DNA of 25,612 bases from a virus. The position numbers were made by a program, and so were the translations under genes. Below the pieces are notes generated by a model. That model searched no databases and had not been told where the DNA came from. It saw only the letters and a list, made by a program, of their open reading frames with translations. The stretch covers positions 1-25,612 of the IMG/VR virus record IMGVR_UViG_3300042923_001813; one strand, 5' to 3'. This document shows, in pieces, positions 1 to 6,668 of this stretch (position 1 is its first letter; each line of letters starts with the position of its first letter).

Positions 1-1263
1 ATGGCGCTGACCGACCGAGCTTGCAAACAGGCGAAAGGCCAGGAGAAGGCCTACAAGCTGGCGGATGCCTTCGGCCTGCACCTCTATGTGACGCCGAACG
101 GATACCGCAGCTGGCGGTGGAAGTATCGATTCGCCGGCAAGGAGAAGCAACTGACCTTCGGGCCGTATCCGGACGTCAGCCTGGCCGAGGCTCGCGAGCA
201 GCGCGAGGCAGCCGCCCGGCAGCTGCGTTCGGGCTTGGATCCCGCGATCGAGAAGAAGCGCCAGACCGCGGTGCGCTCGCTACAAGCCGACGCCACCTTC
301 AAGACGATCGCCGAGGACTGGATCGCCAGCCAAACGGCGCTTTGGTCGAAACGGCATGCCGCGCTGGTGAAGGCCAGCATGGAACGGGACGTCTATCCCA
401 AGATCGGGAAGCTGCCGATCGACGTGATCACCACGCCGATCGTGATGTCGGTGCTTCGGCCGATCGAACAGCGCGGGGCGATAGAGACGGCGCACCGAAC
501 CAGGCAGCGGATCTCGGAGGTGTTTGCGCGAGCGATCGGCAGCGGCTTGGCGACGACGGATCCTTCCGCCGTTGCGCGCCGTGCCCTGGCGCCGGTGCGC
601 AAGGGCAAGTTCCCGGCGGTTCGGACGGTGAAGGCGGCGCAATCGGTGCTGGCGGACGTGGAGGCCAAGCCGGCGCATCCGATGACGAAGCTGGCGTCGC
701 GCCTGCTGGCTCTGACGGCTGTGCGCGCCGGCGTCCTGCGTTTGGCCGAGCCAGCGGAATTCGAGAGGCTGGATGGTCCGGAGCCGATCTGGCGGATCCC
801 TGCGGCCAAGATGAAGCTCGTTGTCGAGCGCAAGGAGGACGCGGCCTTCGAATTCATCGTGCCGCTTTCCAGGCAGGCGGTGGAAACGATCGAGGTGGCG
901 ATCGCGCTGTCCGGGGGCGCGCCCCTCATCTTCCGGAGTGTGCGGCACCCGCGTCGGCCGATCTCGGACAGCACGCTGAGCAAGGCTTATCGCGACGCCG
1001 GCTATTCCGGCATTCACGTGCCGCACGGCTGGCGGTCGACCTTCTCCACGGTGATGAACGAACTGGCCGGCGCCGAGAATCGCGTTGGCGATCGCGCGAT
1101 CATCGATCTCATGCTGGCACACGTGCCTGCCGGCGTGGAGGCGAGCTACAATCGCGCTGGATACATGCCGCGCCGGCGCGAGCTGGCGCAGGAGTGGGCG
1201 GATCTGCTCACCGCCACGCTGCCGCACCCCGGCACCTTGATCGAGGGGCCTCGGCGGGGCTGA
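1..1263 (+). CDS. int: P4-type tyrosine recombinase/integrase (first copy)
   Basis: This is a site-specific tyrosine recombinase of the P4-integrase type, 420 aa, close to family length. The N-terminal arm-binding domain (about residues 1-90, with GLHLYV and the GxYPxVSLAEAR-like block) is the DUF4102-type region. A SAM-like core-binding domain follows (about 100-185), then the catalytic domain. Candidate catalytic residues are R242 (TAVRAG), H342 and R345 in HGWR, H374 and Tyr383 in SYNRAG, so all visible key residues are present. The window opens exactly at its ATG, so its promoter and ribosome site cannot be seen. A winged-helix gene follows 25 bases downstream on the same strand. It is clearly related to the second integrase at 2769-3977 but diverged, so it probably serves a different element. 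Family assignment is firm; the cognate element and target are unknown. Confidence 0.93.
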   Translation: MALTDRACKQAKGQEKAYKLADAFGLHLYVTPNGYRSWRWKYRFAGKEKQLTFGPYPDVSLAEAREQREAAARQLRSGLDPAIEKKRQTAVRSLQADATFKTIAEDWIASQTALWSKRHAALVKASMERDVYPKIGKLPIDVITTPIVMSVLRPIEQRGAIETAHRTRQRISEVFARAIGSGLATTDPSAVARRALAPVRKGKFPAVRTVKAAQSVLADVEAKPAHPMTKLASRLLALTAVRAGVLRLAEPAEFERLDGPEPIWRIPAAKMKLVVERKEDAAFEFIVPLSRQAVETIEVAIALSGGAPLIFRSVRHPRRPISDSTLSKAYRDAGYSGIHVPHGWRSTFSTVMNELAGAENRVGDRAIIDLMLAHVPAGVEASYNRAGYMPRRRELAQEWADLLTATLPHPGTLIEGPRRG

Positions 1264-1288
1264 TCCTCGCGGGCGGGAGCGTCGCAGC

Positions 1289-2155
1289 ATGAGCGGCGGG
1301 ACGCTCGCGCGCGACGTCCAGCGGCTGATGAAGGGCGCCACGGCGCATCTTTCAGGCCGCGGCCGCCGGGGGCCGGATAGCGGGGAGGGTCGTCGCGTTC
1401 CTCGCCGCCATAGCTATGACGAGGCGGATCCCCGCGCGAAGCCTTGGGCGCGGATCCAGGACGGTTCCGTCGCGGCCGGCCTCGCTCACCGTGAAGCGAT
1501 GATCGCCACGGCCGAGCAGCTGTATGTGGAGCAGTGGCGCAAGTTTCCGCTCGCGGAGGTGCGCCAAGTGCGCGCCGAGCGCGAGGCGGCGGCGGCCGAG
1601 CTGGAAGAGCTGGCGGCGCGATCGCCGGCCGAGGTGCCGGTCGGTCGACCGGCCACGCTGCGCCAGCGGCTAAAGGATCTCGATCAGCACCTGGCAGAGG
1701 CCGATCGGCGCTTGCACCGCATCGACGTGACGGTCCTGAAGGCGCTGCTGTCTTTTCTCGACTTCAGCACCGGCAAACTGTTCCCGGCAATCGAGAGCAT
1801 CGCCGCGAAGGCGGGCTGCCACCGCAACAGCGCGATCGCCGCGCTGAAGCGGCTGAAGGCGAACGGATTCATCGATTGGGTGCGCCGCACGACGATGACG
1901 GGCAACGAGGGCGAGTTCGCACCGCAGCGCGAGCAGACCAGCAACGCCTACTATTTCGACAATCGCCGCCGCATGGCGAAGCGCACCTGGTTGCGCTTCA
2001 CGCAGATCCTGACGGCCAAGCTGCGCCGCCTAGGTCGCGTGCCGGCGGGGCAGGCGATGCCCCCTACGCCCGATCCTAGCGTGCCCCAAGCGCGCGGCAG
2101 CATGGCGGAGGCTCTCGCCAGCCTTGGCGCAGCTCTTTCACGCGCGAGCACATAG
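1289..2155 (+). CDS. winged-helix/HTH domain protein, replication-initiator-like
   Basis: The protein has 288 aa. Residues about 80-145 are rich in Arg, Glu and Ala and probably form a helical or coiled region. Residues about 148-200 form a winged-helix block (ALLSFLDFSTGKLFPAIESI followed by AAKAGCHRNSAIAALKRLKANGFIDWVRR), the pattern of helix-turn-helix domains in plasmid or phage replication and regulatory proteins where genes are read as 'tokens' of species-specific DNA binding. The C-terminus is basic, then Pro-rich. It follows the first integrase by 25 bases and probably shares its transcript. A role in replication or control of the first element is inference from the HTH and position; there is no catalytic motif. 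The ATG at 1289 was chosen because it is the first in frame and fits the gap after the integrase. Confidence 0.75.
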   Translation: MSGGTLARDVQRLMKGATAHLSGRGRRGPDSGEGRRVPRRHSYDEADPRAKPWARIQDGSVAAGLAHREAMIATAEQLYVEQWRKFPLAEVRQVRAEREAAAAELEELAARSPAEVPVGRPATLRQRLKDLDQHLAEADRRLHRIDVTVLKALLSFLDFSTGKLFPAIESIAAKAGCHRNSAIAALKRLKANGFIDWVRRTTMTGNEGEFAPQREQTSNAYYFDNRRRMAKRTWLRFTQILTAKLRRLGRVPAGQAMPPTPDPSVPQARGSMAEALASLGAALSRAST

Positions 2156-2169
2156 AATATGCTCTATGT
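2150..2169. repeat. 7-bp inverted repeat overlapping the stop of the HTH gene
   Basis: ACATAGA and TCTATGT are perfect 7-bp arms around a 6-base loop (ATATGC). The left arm contains the TAG stop of the upstream gene. No T-run follows, so it is a weak terminator at best and could equally be a protein-binding palindrome. Confidence 0.4.
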
Positions 2170-2266
2170 AGCCTTCAGACATGAAGAGGATAAGGCAGGT
2201 CATCCCTGAACGGGATGACGCGCTATTTGTGGTCCCGCCCCGATCAGCCGAAGTGGCAAAAGCAGA

Positions 2267-2312
2267 CCGACAGCCAAGATCCGGCTGTCGGGACGCGGCG
2301 GCTTGCGCCGCC
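2267..2312. repeat. two adjacent perfect hairpins in non-coding DNA
   Basis: The first hairpin has 9-bp arms CCGACAGCC and GGCTGTCGG around a 7-base loop (2267-2291). The second has 6-bp arms GGCGGC and GCCGCC around TTGC (2297-2312). There is no T-tract, so a simple intrinsic terminator is not indicated. A structured RNA or binding site is possible. Confidence 0.45.
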
Positions 2313-2437
2313 ACGATGCTGCCGAGGACGTCAGGGTTTGGGATAGGGCACCGTTAGAGCCGCCAGGCCCCGTTCGTCGCGATGTAGATGGGCCATGCCC
2401 TCGCGATCGCCGCGCCAGCGGCAATGTTACTTTCCAG

Positions 2438-2453
2438 CCCCTCAAATGAGGGG
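2438..2453. repeat. 16-bp palindrome near the left 21-bp repeat
   Basis: CCCCTCA-AA-TGAGGGG is a perfect 7-bp inverted repeat with a 2-base centre, too tight for a stable RNA loop, so a protein-binding site is more likely. It lies 66 bases left of the 21-bp direct repeat and about 330 bases from the 3' end of the second integrase. Confidence 0.45.
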
Positions 2454-2519
2454 TCGACAATTAACGTGCTGGTGGGCGGCCGATCTTTTTACCCCGAAGA
2501 CCGTCGCATTGCGCACGGT

Positions 2520-2540
2520 CCCACTGCGCGGTGTCCGGCC
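2520..2540. repeat. 21-bp direct repeat, left copy (candidate attL core)
   Basis: This 21-bp segment (starting CCCACTGCGC, ending TGTCCGGCC) is identical in the same orientation to 21349-21369. It lies in non-coding DNA 228 bases beyond the stop of the second integrase, a typical place for an attachment site. Flanking bases differ on both sides. No tRNA was found around it. It could instead be a dispersed genomic repeat, so the att call is inference. Confidence 0.5.
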
Positions 2541-2585
2541 AGCTTCGGCCCTGACTTTCGACCCCCGTCCCCCTATCTCTCCCCG

Positions 2586-2780
2586 ATGACTGATGCCCCC
2601 GCCTCGGAGGACAATGACCCGCCCGACTGCGATGGCATCGGGCATGCGTGGCGGATCCTGCCCGCCGAGGGGCATGTCCAGTACGCGGTGGCGCGCTGCT
2701 GCGGCATCCGCGCCGTCTCGCGGTTCGGCGGTCCCTGGACGCGGGTCGATGATGACGAACCGCCGGCGTCAGCCAGCTAG
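2586..2780 (+). CDS. small hypothetical protein with Cys/His residues
   Basis: A 64-aa frame begins at the ATG at 2586, MTDAPASEDN onward, and contains a CDGIGHAW...ARCCGIRAV region in which Cys, His and a Cys pair could bind a metal. The sequence reads like a real protein (acidic ends, balanced core). No Shine-Dalgarno sequence precedes the ATG, and its last 12 bases overlap the stop region of the convergent integrase gene. Function unknown; it may be a shadow frame, so confidence is moderate to low. Confidence 0.42.
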   Translation: MTDAPASEDNDPPDCDGIGHAWRILPAEGHVQYAVARCCGIRAVSRFGGPWTRVDDDEPPASAS

Positions 2781-3977
2781 CGCTGCGCCCCAGGCGTCGA
2801 AGATCCGGCGACGTCGATCGAGCTGCTGCGATCGGTTGTACGCGCCTTCGACCTTCGCCGCGGATCCGTCCTCGCTCTTCAGCGTGTGACCGAGCGCCTG
2901 GTCGATAGCGCCGCGCTCGAGCGGCATCGTCTCGTTCATGATCGTCGAGAAGGTGGCGCGCCAGCCGTGCGGCACATGGCGCCCCGCGAACGACGTGCGC
3001 GCATAGAGCGAGCCGATCGCCGCCTCGCCAAGTGGACCAGTTTGGCCGGTGCCACGGAAAACTAGTCCACCCTCCGCATGGGCATCGAAGCGCTGCAGCG
3101 CCCGCGCCTGGCGCAGCACCGACACGGCCGCCGGCGACAGCGGCACGAGGTGGTCGTGCGACGCATCGCCCTTCTTCGCCGCCGCCAGCTTCATCCGTGC
3201 CGCCGGCACGCGCCAGATCGGCGCCGCGCCGTCGAGATCCTCGATCTCGCTCCACTGCGCGCCGCGCACGGCCGCCCACCGCATCGCGGTCAGCGCCAGA
3301 AACGTCGACGCCAGCTTCGCGCCGCGCGATGCCTCGAGGCGCGCAACCTCGGCGAGCAGCTGGCGCGCATCGGCGATCGTCGTCACCGCGGCGTGGTGCC
3401 GCACGGCCGCAGGCTTCTTCAGGCCGCGGCCGACCTTCTCTGCCGGATCGGCCGAGCACCAGCCCTCGCCGATCGCGAGTTCGAATACGGCCGAGATCCG
3501 CTGGCGCAGCCGGCGGGCGGTCTCCCGGGCGCCTCGTCGCTCGACTGCGCGCAGCAGCTCGAGCACGTCGGCCGGCGCGATCGCGTCCAGCGGCTCGGCG
3601 CCGATCGCCGGGAAGACGTCGCGCTCGAGGCTGACCAGGACGTCGGCCGCGTGAACGGCCGTCCAGCTTTCCGCCTGGACGGCATGCCAGGCGCGCGCCG
3701 CCGCTTCGAACGTCTCAACGCGGGACGATCGCGCGCGGGGATCCTCGCCGCGCGCCAGCTGGGCGCGGGCGGCGTCGGCCCGGGCCCGGGCGGCGACCAG
3801 GTCAACCTCCGGATAGCTGCCGAGCGTCAGCAGCTGCTCCTTGCCGCCGTAGCGGAAGCGCCAGCGGAAGCTCTTCAGCCCGGTCGGCGCAACGTAGAGG
3901 TGCAGCCCGGCCCCGTCGGGGAGCTTATAGGCGGCCGCGCGCGGCCGTGCGGCTTTCACCGCGGCGTTGGTAAGCAT
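2769..3977 (-). CDS. int: P4-type tyrosine recombinase/integrase (second copy)
   Basis: This 402-aa tyrosine recombinase has the same architecture as the first integrase: DUF4102-type arm-binding region (about residues 1-85, GAGLHLYVAP), core-binding domain (about 90-175) and catalytic domain. Candidate active-site residues are R233 (TAMRWA), H337 and R340 in HGWR, H364 and Y380 in AYNRS; the set is complete. The frame stays open upstream to 4103, but the ATG at 3977 is preferred because GAGG lies about 7 bases upstream and the protein then begins with the usual MLTNxAVKAARP start. It is divergent from the small gene at 4042. Its 3' end faces the 21-bp repeat at 2520-2540, so it probably mobilises the minus-strand element to its right. 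No excisionase gene was recognised. Confidence 0.94.
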   Translation of the reverse strand: MLTNAAVKAARPRAAAYKLPDGAGLHLYVAPTGLKSFRWRFRYGGKEQLLTLGSYPEVDLVAARARADAARAQLARGEDPRARSSRVETFEAAARAWHAVQAESWTAVHAADVLVSLERDVFPAIGAEPLDAIAPADVLELLRAVERRGARETARRLRQRISAVFELAIGEGWCSADPAEKVGRGLKKPAAVRHHAAVTTIADARQLLAEVARLEASRGAKLASTFLALTAMRWAAVRGAQWSEIEDLDGAAPIWRVPAARMKLAAAKKGDASHDHLVPLSPAAVSVLRQARALQRFDAHAEGGLVFRGTGQTGPLGEAAIGSLYARTSFAGRHVPHGWRATFSTIMNETMPLERGAIDQALGHTLKSEDGSAAKVEGAYNRSQQLDRRRRIFDAWGAALAG

Positions 3978-4041
3978 GGAAGCCTCGTGTAAGTCGAGAG
4001 GATAGCCGAGCGTCTTCGACCGCTCAGCGGAGGGGGACCGA

Positions 4042-4290
4042 ATGACGTTTTTCAAAGAGGCAACCGCGGCGGCTGAGCGGTCGCCATTTCCTGTACACAG
4101 CACATGCTTGTGCTGCGGGGAGAAAGCTGACGGACCGACTGTCGCTTGGGATCTGCAACTACCTGAAACGGAGGTGCCGATGACGCGCGTGCTCTTTCAT
4201 CGCGATTGCGCGTTCAACATGGCTCAAGGGATGATCTGCGACGCGTGGCCAAATCGATACCCGCAACGAGCCAAAGAGCGAGAGGTCTGA
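4042..4290 (+). CDS. small CxxC/HxxC putative zinc-binding protein
   Basis: An 82-aa protein with an excellent ribosome site (GGAGGGGG ending five bases before the ATG at 4042). It contains CLCCGEKADGPTVAWD (CxCC, residues about 22-25) and RVLFHRDCA (HRDC, about 53-56), so two Cys-containing clusters could bind one metal ion. It is the only plus-strand gene between the second integrase and the Dam gene and is divergent from the integrase across 64 bases that must hold both promoters. A stem-loop follows the stop. Function is not known to me; small zinc-ribbon-like proteins of this kind are common in phage and island DNA. Existence as a gene is well supported by the ribosome site. Confidence 0.72.
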   Translation: MTFFKEATAAAERSPFPVHSTCLCCGEKADGPTVAWDLQLPETEVPMTRVLFHRDCAFNMAQGMICDAWPNRYPQRAKEREV

Positions 4291-4297
4291 AGGAAGC

Positions 4298-4320
4298 GCG
4301 GCGGAGATCACCTCCGCCGC
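4298..4320 (+). terminator. GC-rich stem-loop after the small zinc-binding gene
   Basis: Perfect 9-bp arms GCGGCGGAG and CTCCGCCGC enclose a 5-base loop 8 bases after the stop of the upstream gene. Only a weak T-rich stretch follows (GCATTT, about 10 bases on), so termination efficiency is uncertain. Confidence 0.5.
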
Positions 4321-4382
4321 TGTCACGCATTTCCGCCACTTTCAGCCGCCCTGTACCCGCAAAGATCGGGTGCGATACCCGA

Positions 4383-4403
4383 CCTTCGGAGCAGCTCCGA
4401 AGG
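4383..4403 (-). terminator. stem-loop after the Dam gene
   Basis: Perfect 9-bp arms CCTTCGGAG and CTCCGAAGG enclose a 3-base loop just beyond the Dam stop codon at 4413. The position suggests it ends the long minus-strand late operon. There is no T-run, so it may work as a Rho-assisted or bidirectional terminator between convergent genes. Confidence 0.5.
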
Positions 4404-4412
4404 CCCGAAGGT

Positions 4413-5252
4413 TCAGACCCGATTGCTGATGATCAGCTCGGTCACCTTCTTGGAGCGGCCGGCCGCCGCGCTCGACACCGTCCAGGTCGTGTCGATCTCC
4501 TCGATGGCGAAGGCCGCGAACGTCTCTCGGATGAACGCGGTGTCGTTGATCGACATCACGAACCTTCCGGCGATGCCGGCGAGCTGCGCGGCCATCGCAA
4601 CATAGTCGTCGCGGCCGAAGCCGGTGCCATAGCCTGCCGTCTCGTCATAGGGCGGGTCGAGGTAGAACAGCGCGCCCGGGCTGTCATAGCGCCGGATCAC
4701 GTCCTGGTACGGCAGCTGCTCGATCGTCACCGGCTGAAGCCGCTGATGGAGCTTGCGCAGCTCGGCTCGGAGGTGAGCGGTCTGGATCCGCGACGACTGA
4801 TCCTTGCGGACGCCGAAGGTGCGGCCGTCGACCTTCCCGCCGAACGCCAGGCGCTGCAGGTAGAGGAAGCGAACCGCGCGCTCGATGTCGGTCAGCGTCG
4901 ACGGATCCACGCGCTTCTGGCGCTCGAATTCGTCCCGGCCGGCGAGCAGCCAGGTGAACTCGTCGACGAACGGCTCGTAGTGCCGGCGCACCACGCGGAA
5001 GAGGTTGGCGACGTCGCCGGACAGGTCGTTGATCACTTCCACCGGCGGCGCCTTGCCGCGGCGCAGGAACACGCCGCCCATGCCGACGAAGGGCTCGATA
5101 TAGGCGCGATGCGGGATCTGCTCGATCAGCGCGCAAAGACGCTTCGCGAGGTTGCGCTTGCCGCCCAGGTAGGCCGCCGGCGGGTTGACGGCGGTCACCG
5201 CCGCGTGGACTTCGTGCTTTTGGGTAGGAATTGACCGTGCGGTCGGGTGCAT
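4413..5252 (-). CDS. dam: Dam-family N6-adenine DNA methyltransferase
   Basis: A 279-aa class D12/Dam-type adenine methylase that transfers a methyl group from S-adenosylmethionine to adenine in a short DNA motif. Visible motifs are YLGGKRNL (residues 28-35, the conserved GxK start of the family), the SAM-binding PFVGMGGVFLRR (54-65, motif I), and the catalytic DPPY (199-202). Order and length match the family. It is the last gene of the minus-strand late operon, 5 bases after the stop of a possible micro-ORF, and is followed by a stem-loop. No restriction endonuclease is adjacent, so it is probably an orphan methylase protecting phage DNA or altering host methylation. GATC as target is only the family default. 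Start codon is the first ATG in frame; the ribosome site is weak. Confidence 0.93.
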   Translation of the reverse strand: MHPTARSIPTQKHEVHAAVTAVNPPAAYLGGKRNLAKRLCALIEQIPHRAYIEPFVGMGGVFLRRGKAPPVEVINDLSGDVANLFRVVRRHYEPFVDEFTWLLAGRDEFERQKRVDPSTLTDIERAVRFLYLQRLAFGGKVDGRTFGVRKDQSSRIQTAHLRAELRKLHQRLQPVTIEQLPYQDVIRRYDSPGALFYLDPPYDETAGYGTGFGRDDYVAMAAQLAGIAGRFVMSINDTAFIRETFAAFAIEEIDTTWTVSSAAAGRSKKVTELIISNRV

Positions 5253-5257
5253 GCGGC

Positions 5258-5392
5258 TCAGCTTTCTTCGGAGAGAAGCACGTCGGCTACGCGCGCTGAG
5301 TTGCCGCCGATCGGGGCGATCGGCGTTCCTGGAATGTCGATGGTGGAGGTGGCTTCGGGGATACGTGGAGGAGACGCTTGGCTAGCGACCAC
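5258..5392 (-). CDS. possible micro-ORF upstream of Dam
   Basis: A 44-codon frame starting with GTG at 5392 encodes VVASQASPPRIPEATST then IDIPGTPIAPIGGNSARVADVLLSEES. Its composition (mixed hydrophobic, acidic C-terminus, few Arg) looks like a real peptide rather than a shadow, and its TGA ends 5 bases before the Dam ATG, as expected for coupled operon genes. No good ribosome site precedes the GTG. Function unknown. The remaining bases up to 5586 show no further gene. Confidence 0.35.
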   Translation of the reverse strand: MVASQASPPRIPEATSTIDIPGTPIAPIGGNSARVADVLLSEES

Positions 5393-5586
5393 CTGGTACC
5401 GGGTGGTTAGCCGCGCAGATCAGGCGACTGCGCCCCGCGTATTCCCCGAAGGTCTTTCATTCCGCAGGCCACCCGGCGAACCGGTGACCTGATTCCGCGC
5501 GCGCGGACCCTCCGTAACGGCTAGCTCCGAAGGGCAACCGCTCGATGGCACAGGCGCGCGGGCGCGTCTATCCAGACGCAGCGCGA

Positions 5587-5709
5587 TCAGCGCGCCGGCG
5601 CGTCCTTCTTCGCCTGCGGCGCCAGCTTCTTGGCGGCCAGGCCGGCAAGGCCGGTCAGCGCCCAGGGCAGGATCACGTCGCGCGCGATCGTCTTCAGCAG
5701 CTCCTTCAT
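5587..5709 (-). CDS. 40-aa micro-protein beside the endolysin
   Basis: A short gene with AAGGAG seven bases before the ATG at 5709. It encodes 40 aa: MKELLKTIARDVILPWALTG followed by LAGLAAKKLAPQAKKDAPAR. The central stretch (VILPWALTGLAGLAA) is hydrophobic enough to lie in or on a membrane and is flanked by basic residues, so an amphipathic or single-pass membrane peptide is likely. It sits 21 bases after the endolysin in the lysis cassette, so a lysis-related or accessory membrane role is a reasonable guess, not shown. Strong ribosome site and operon spacing support that it is real. Confidence 0.65.
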   Translation of the reverse strand: MKELLKTIARDVILPWALTGLAGLAAKKLAPQAKKDAPAR

Positions 5710-5730
5710 GGTCGTCTCCTTGGTGGTTGA

Positions 5731-6282
5731 TCAGAGGCCGGTGCGGCAGAGCTGGCGCTCGCGCTCCCGGCGCAGGACGAGGCCGCGCAGCACCTTTCCG
5801 CCGGCGTATTTCCACATCGGAAAGGCATCGCAGCCCGCGGTCCACTGGCCGGCGTTGAAGCGCCTGGCGGCCGTCGATTTGCAGAAGCTCGGCCAGCCGA
5901 TGTTGTAGGCCAGGCTGACCGAGGCGGCCGCCTGGTTCGGGCGGCCGTACAGCGCCGGCACGCACGCGACGACGCGACGGGCCATCTCGACCAGCTCGGC
6001 CTCGAGCAGCGCGGTGCATTGCGCCTCGGTGTAGGTCTGCCCCATCCGAACGCCGCGGGTGATGCCGTCGCAGGCAGTCGGCACCTTCACCGCGTCCAGG
6101 TAGGCGCGCAGATACTGCGGACCCGAGACGTGCCGGATCGTGGCCTGGCCGTTCGGCGCGATCGTCACTGCGACCTTGCGGCCGCTTTCTTCGGCCGGGA
6201 TCGAGGTGAACAGCGCGATCGCGGCGCCGATGCTGCCCAGGACGCCGGCGAGCGTCTTCGGCCCGGGCTTCAGATCAGCCAT
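5731..6282 (-). CDS. GH24-type phage lysozyme (SAR endolysin)
   Basis: A 183-aa peptidoglycan hydrolase of the phage lysozyme (GH24/R21-like) type. Residues about 11-30 (LAGVLGSIGAAIALFTSIPA) form a weakly hydrophobic Ala/Gly-rich segment typical of signal-anchor-release endolysins, so export would need no holin pore of full size. The active-site block follows: YLRAYLDAVKVPTACDGIT (57-75), with D63 and T69 at the spacing of the T4 lysozyme D20/T26 pair. The position nine residues before D63, normally the catalytic Glu, is G54. A block ASVSLAYNIGWPSFCKSTAA is the usual second half of the domain. Several Cys residues (C71, C89 and others) fit the disulphide control of SAR endolysins. GGAG lies seven bases before the ATG, and the start overlaps the end of the holin gene by 8 bases. 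Confidence 0.85.
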   Translation of the reverse strand: MADLKPGPKTLAGVLGSIGAAIALFTSIPAEESGRKVAVTIAPNGQATIRHVSGPQYLRAYLDAVKVPTACDGITRGVRMGQTYTEAQCTALLEAELVEMARRVVACVPALYGRPNQAAASVSLAYNIGWPSFCKSTAARRFNAGQWTAGCDAFPMWKYAGGKVLRGLVLRRERERQLCRTGL

Positions 6283-6478
6283 CGAGCTTCTCCCTCTTGC
6301 GGACGCGGCCGAGCAGCGCGCGGACGGTGTCGGTTTCGAAGATCCGGATCACCGTCCAGATGATGGTGAGCAGCGCCGCCAAGTGCGGCAGCAGCTGCGT
6401 GACAGTGCCGACGGCGACGCCGAACGACAGGATGTCGACCGACGCCTTCGCGGCGCCGGGCACATGGTCCAGCGTCAT
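6275..6478 (-). CDS. phage holin-like small membrane protein
   Basis: A 67-aa protein beginning at the ATG at 6478, chosen over the longer open frame because GGAG lies seven bases upstream. Residues about 15-50 (SVDILSFGVAVGTVTQLLP and HLAALLTIIWTVIRIFE) form one or two membrane segments, followed by a basic tail (RVRKREKLDG), the usual holin layout. The stop overlaps the endolysin start by 8 bases, so the two are translationally coupled. It is called a holin from topology and context; no family motif is visible. With a SAR endolysin it could act as a pinholin that depolarises the membrane. Confidence 0.72.
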   Translation of the reverse strand: MTLDHVPGAAKASVDILSFGVAVGTVTQLLPHLAALLTIIWTVIRIFETDTVRALLGRVRKREKLDG

Positions 6479-6496
6479 CGATATTCTCCGGGAAGG

Positions 6497-6517
6497 AAGC
6501 GCCCTAAGACGGCGCTT
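6497..6517. terminator. possible attenuating hairpin between tail fibre and holin genes
   Basis: AAGCGCC and GGCGCTT are perfect 7-bp arms around a 7-base loop, in the 190-base gap between the tail fibre gene and the holin gene. On the minus strand it is followed by CCTTCCC rather than T-run. It may lower read-through into the lysis cassette; evidence is only structural. Confidence 0.35.
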
Positions 6518-6668
6518 GAAAATGACCGGCAGCATCGGCGGTCTAGCGCGCGATCGTGACGTGATCAGCGGGGCCGGTCGGGGTCGAGCGTTAGTGTCAT
6601 CGACTGGTGTGAGCTCATTTGCCGTGCTGGAGAACGCCCACCCAGCAACCTGCTCACTTTGCTATTCG

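Larger units (their letters stand above)
2156..2585. other. non-coding interval with inverted repeats and one 21-bp repeat copy
   Basis: I find no convincing gene here. A minus-strand 86-codon frame (2200-2460) is low-complexity and Arg/Pro/Ser-rich like a shadow frame. The interval holds two adjacent hairpins (2267-2312), a 16-bp palindrome (2438-2453) and one copy of the 21-bp direct repeat (2520-2540). It separates the plus-strand integrase/HTH pair from the second integrase and is the likely boundary between two elements. Confidence 0.5.

Noticed and set aside
280-1341. Long minus-strand frame opposite the first integrase
   Set aside because: Arg/Pro-rich shadow of a gene with clear catalytic motifs on the plus strand; no ribosome site or recognisable domain.
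2200-2460. Minus-strand 86-codon frame in the left non-coding interval
   Set aside because: Ser/Arg/Pro-rich, no ribosome site, interrupted by hairpin sequences; not supported as a gene.
2156-2585. tRNA gene as the integration target
   Set aside because: I looked for a cloverleaf and a 3' tRNA end around the 21-bp repeat and saw none; the integrase target here is probably not a tRNA within the window.
3078-3992. Plus-strand frame of about 300 codons opposite the second integrase
   Set aside because: Composition (Arg, Ala, Gln repeats) is that of an antisense shadow, and the minus-strand frame has the full integrase motif set.
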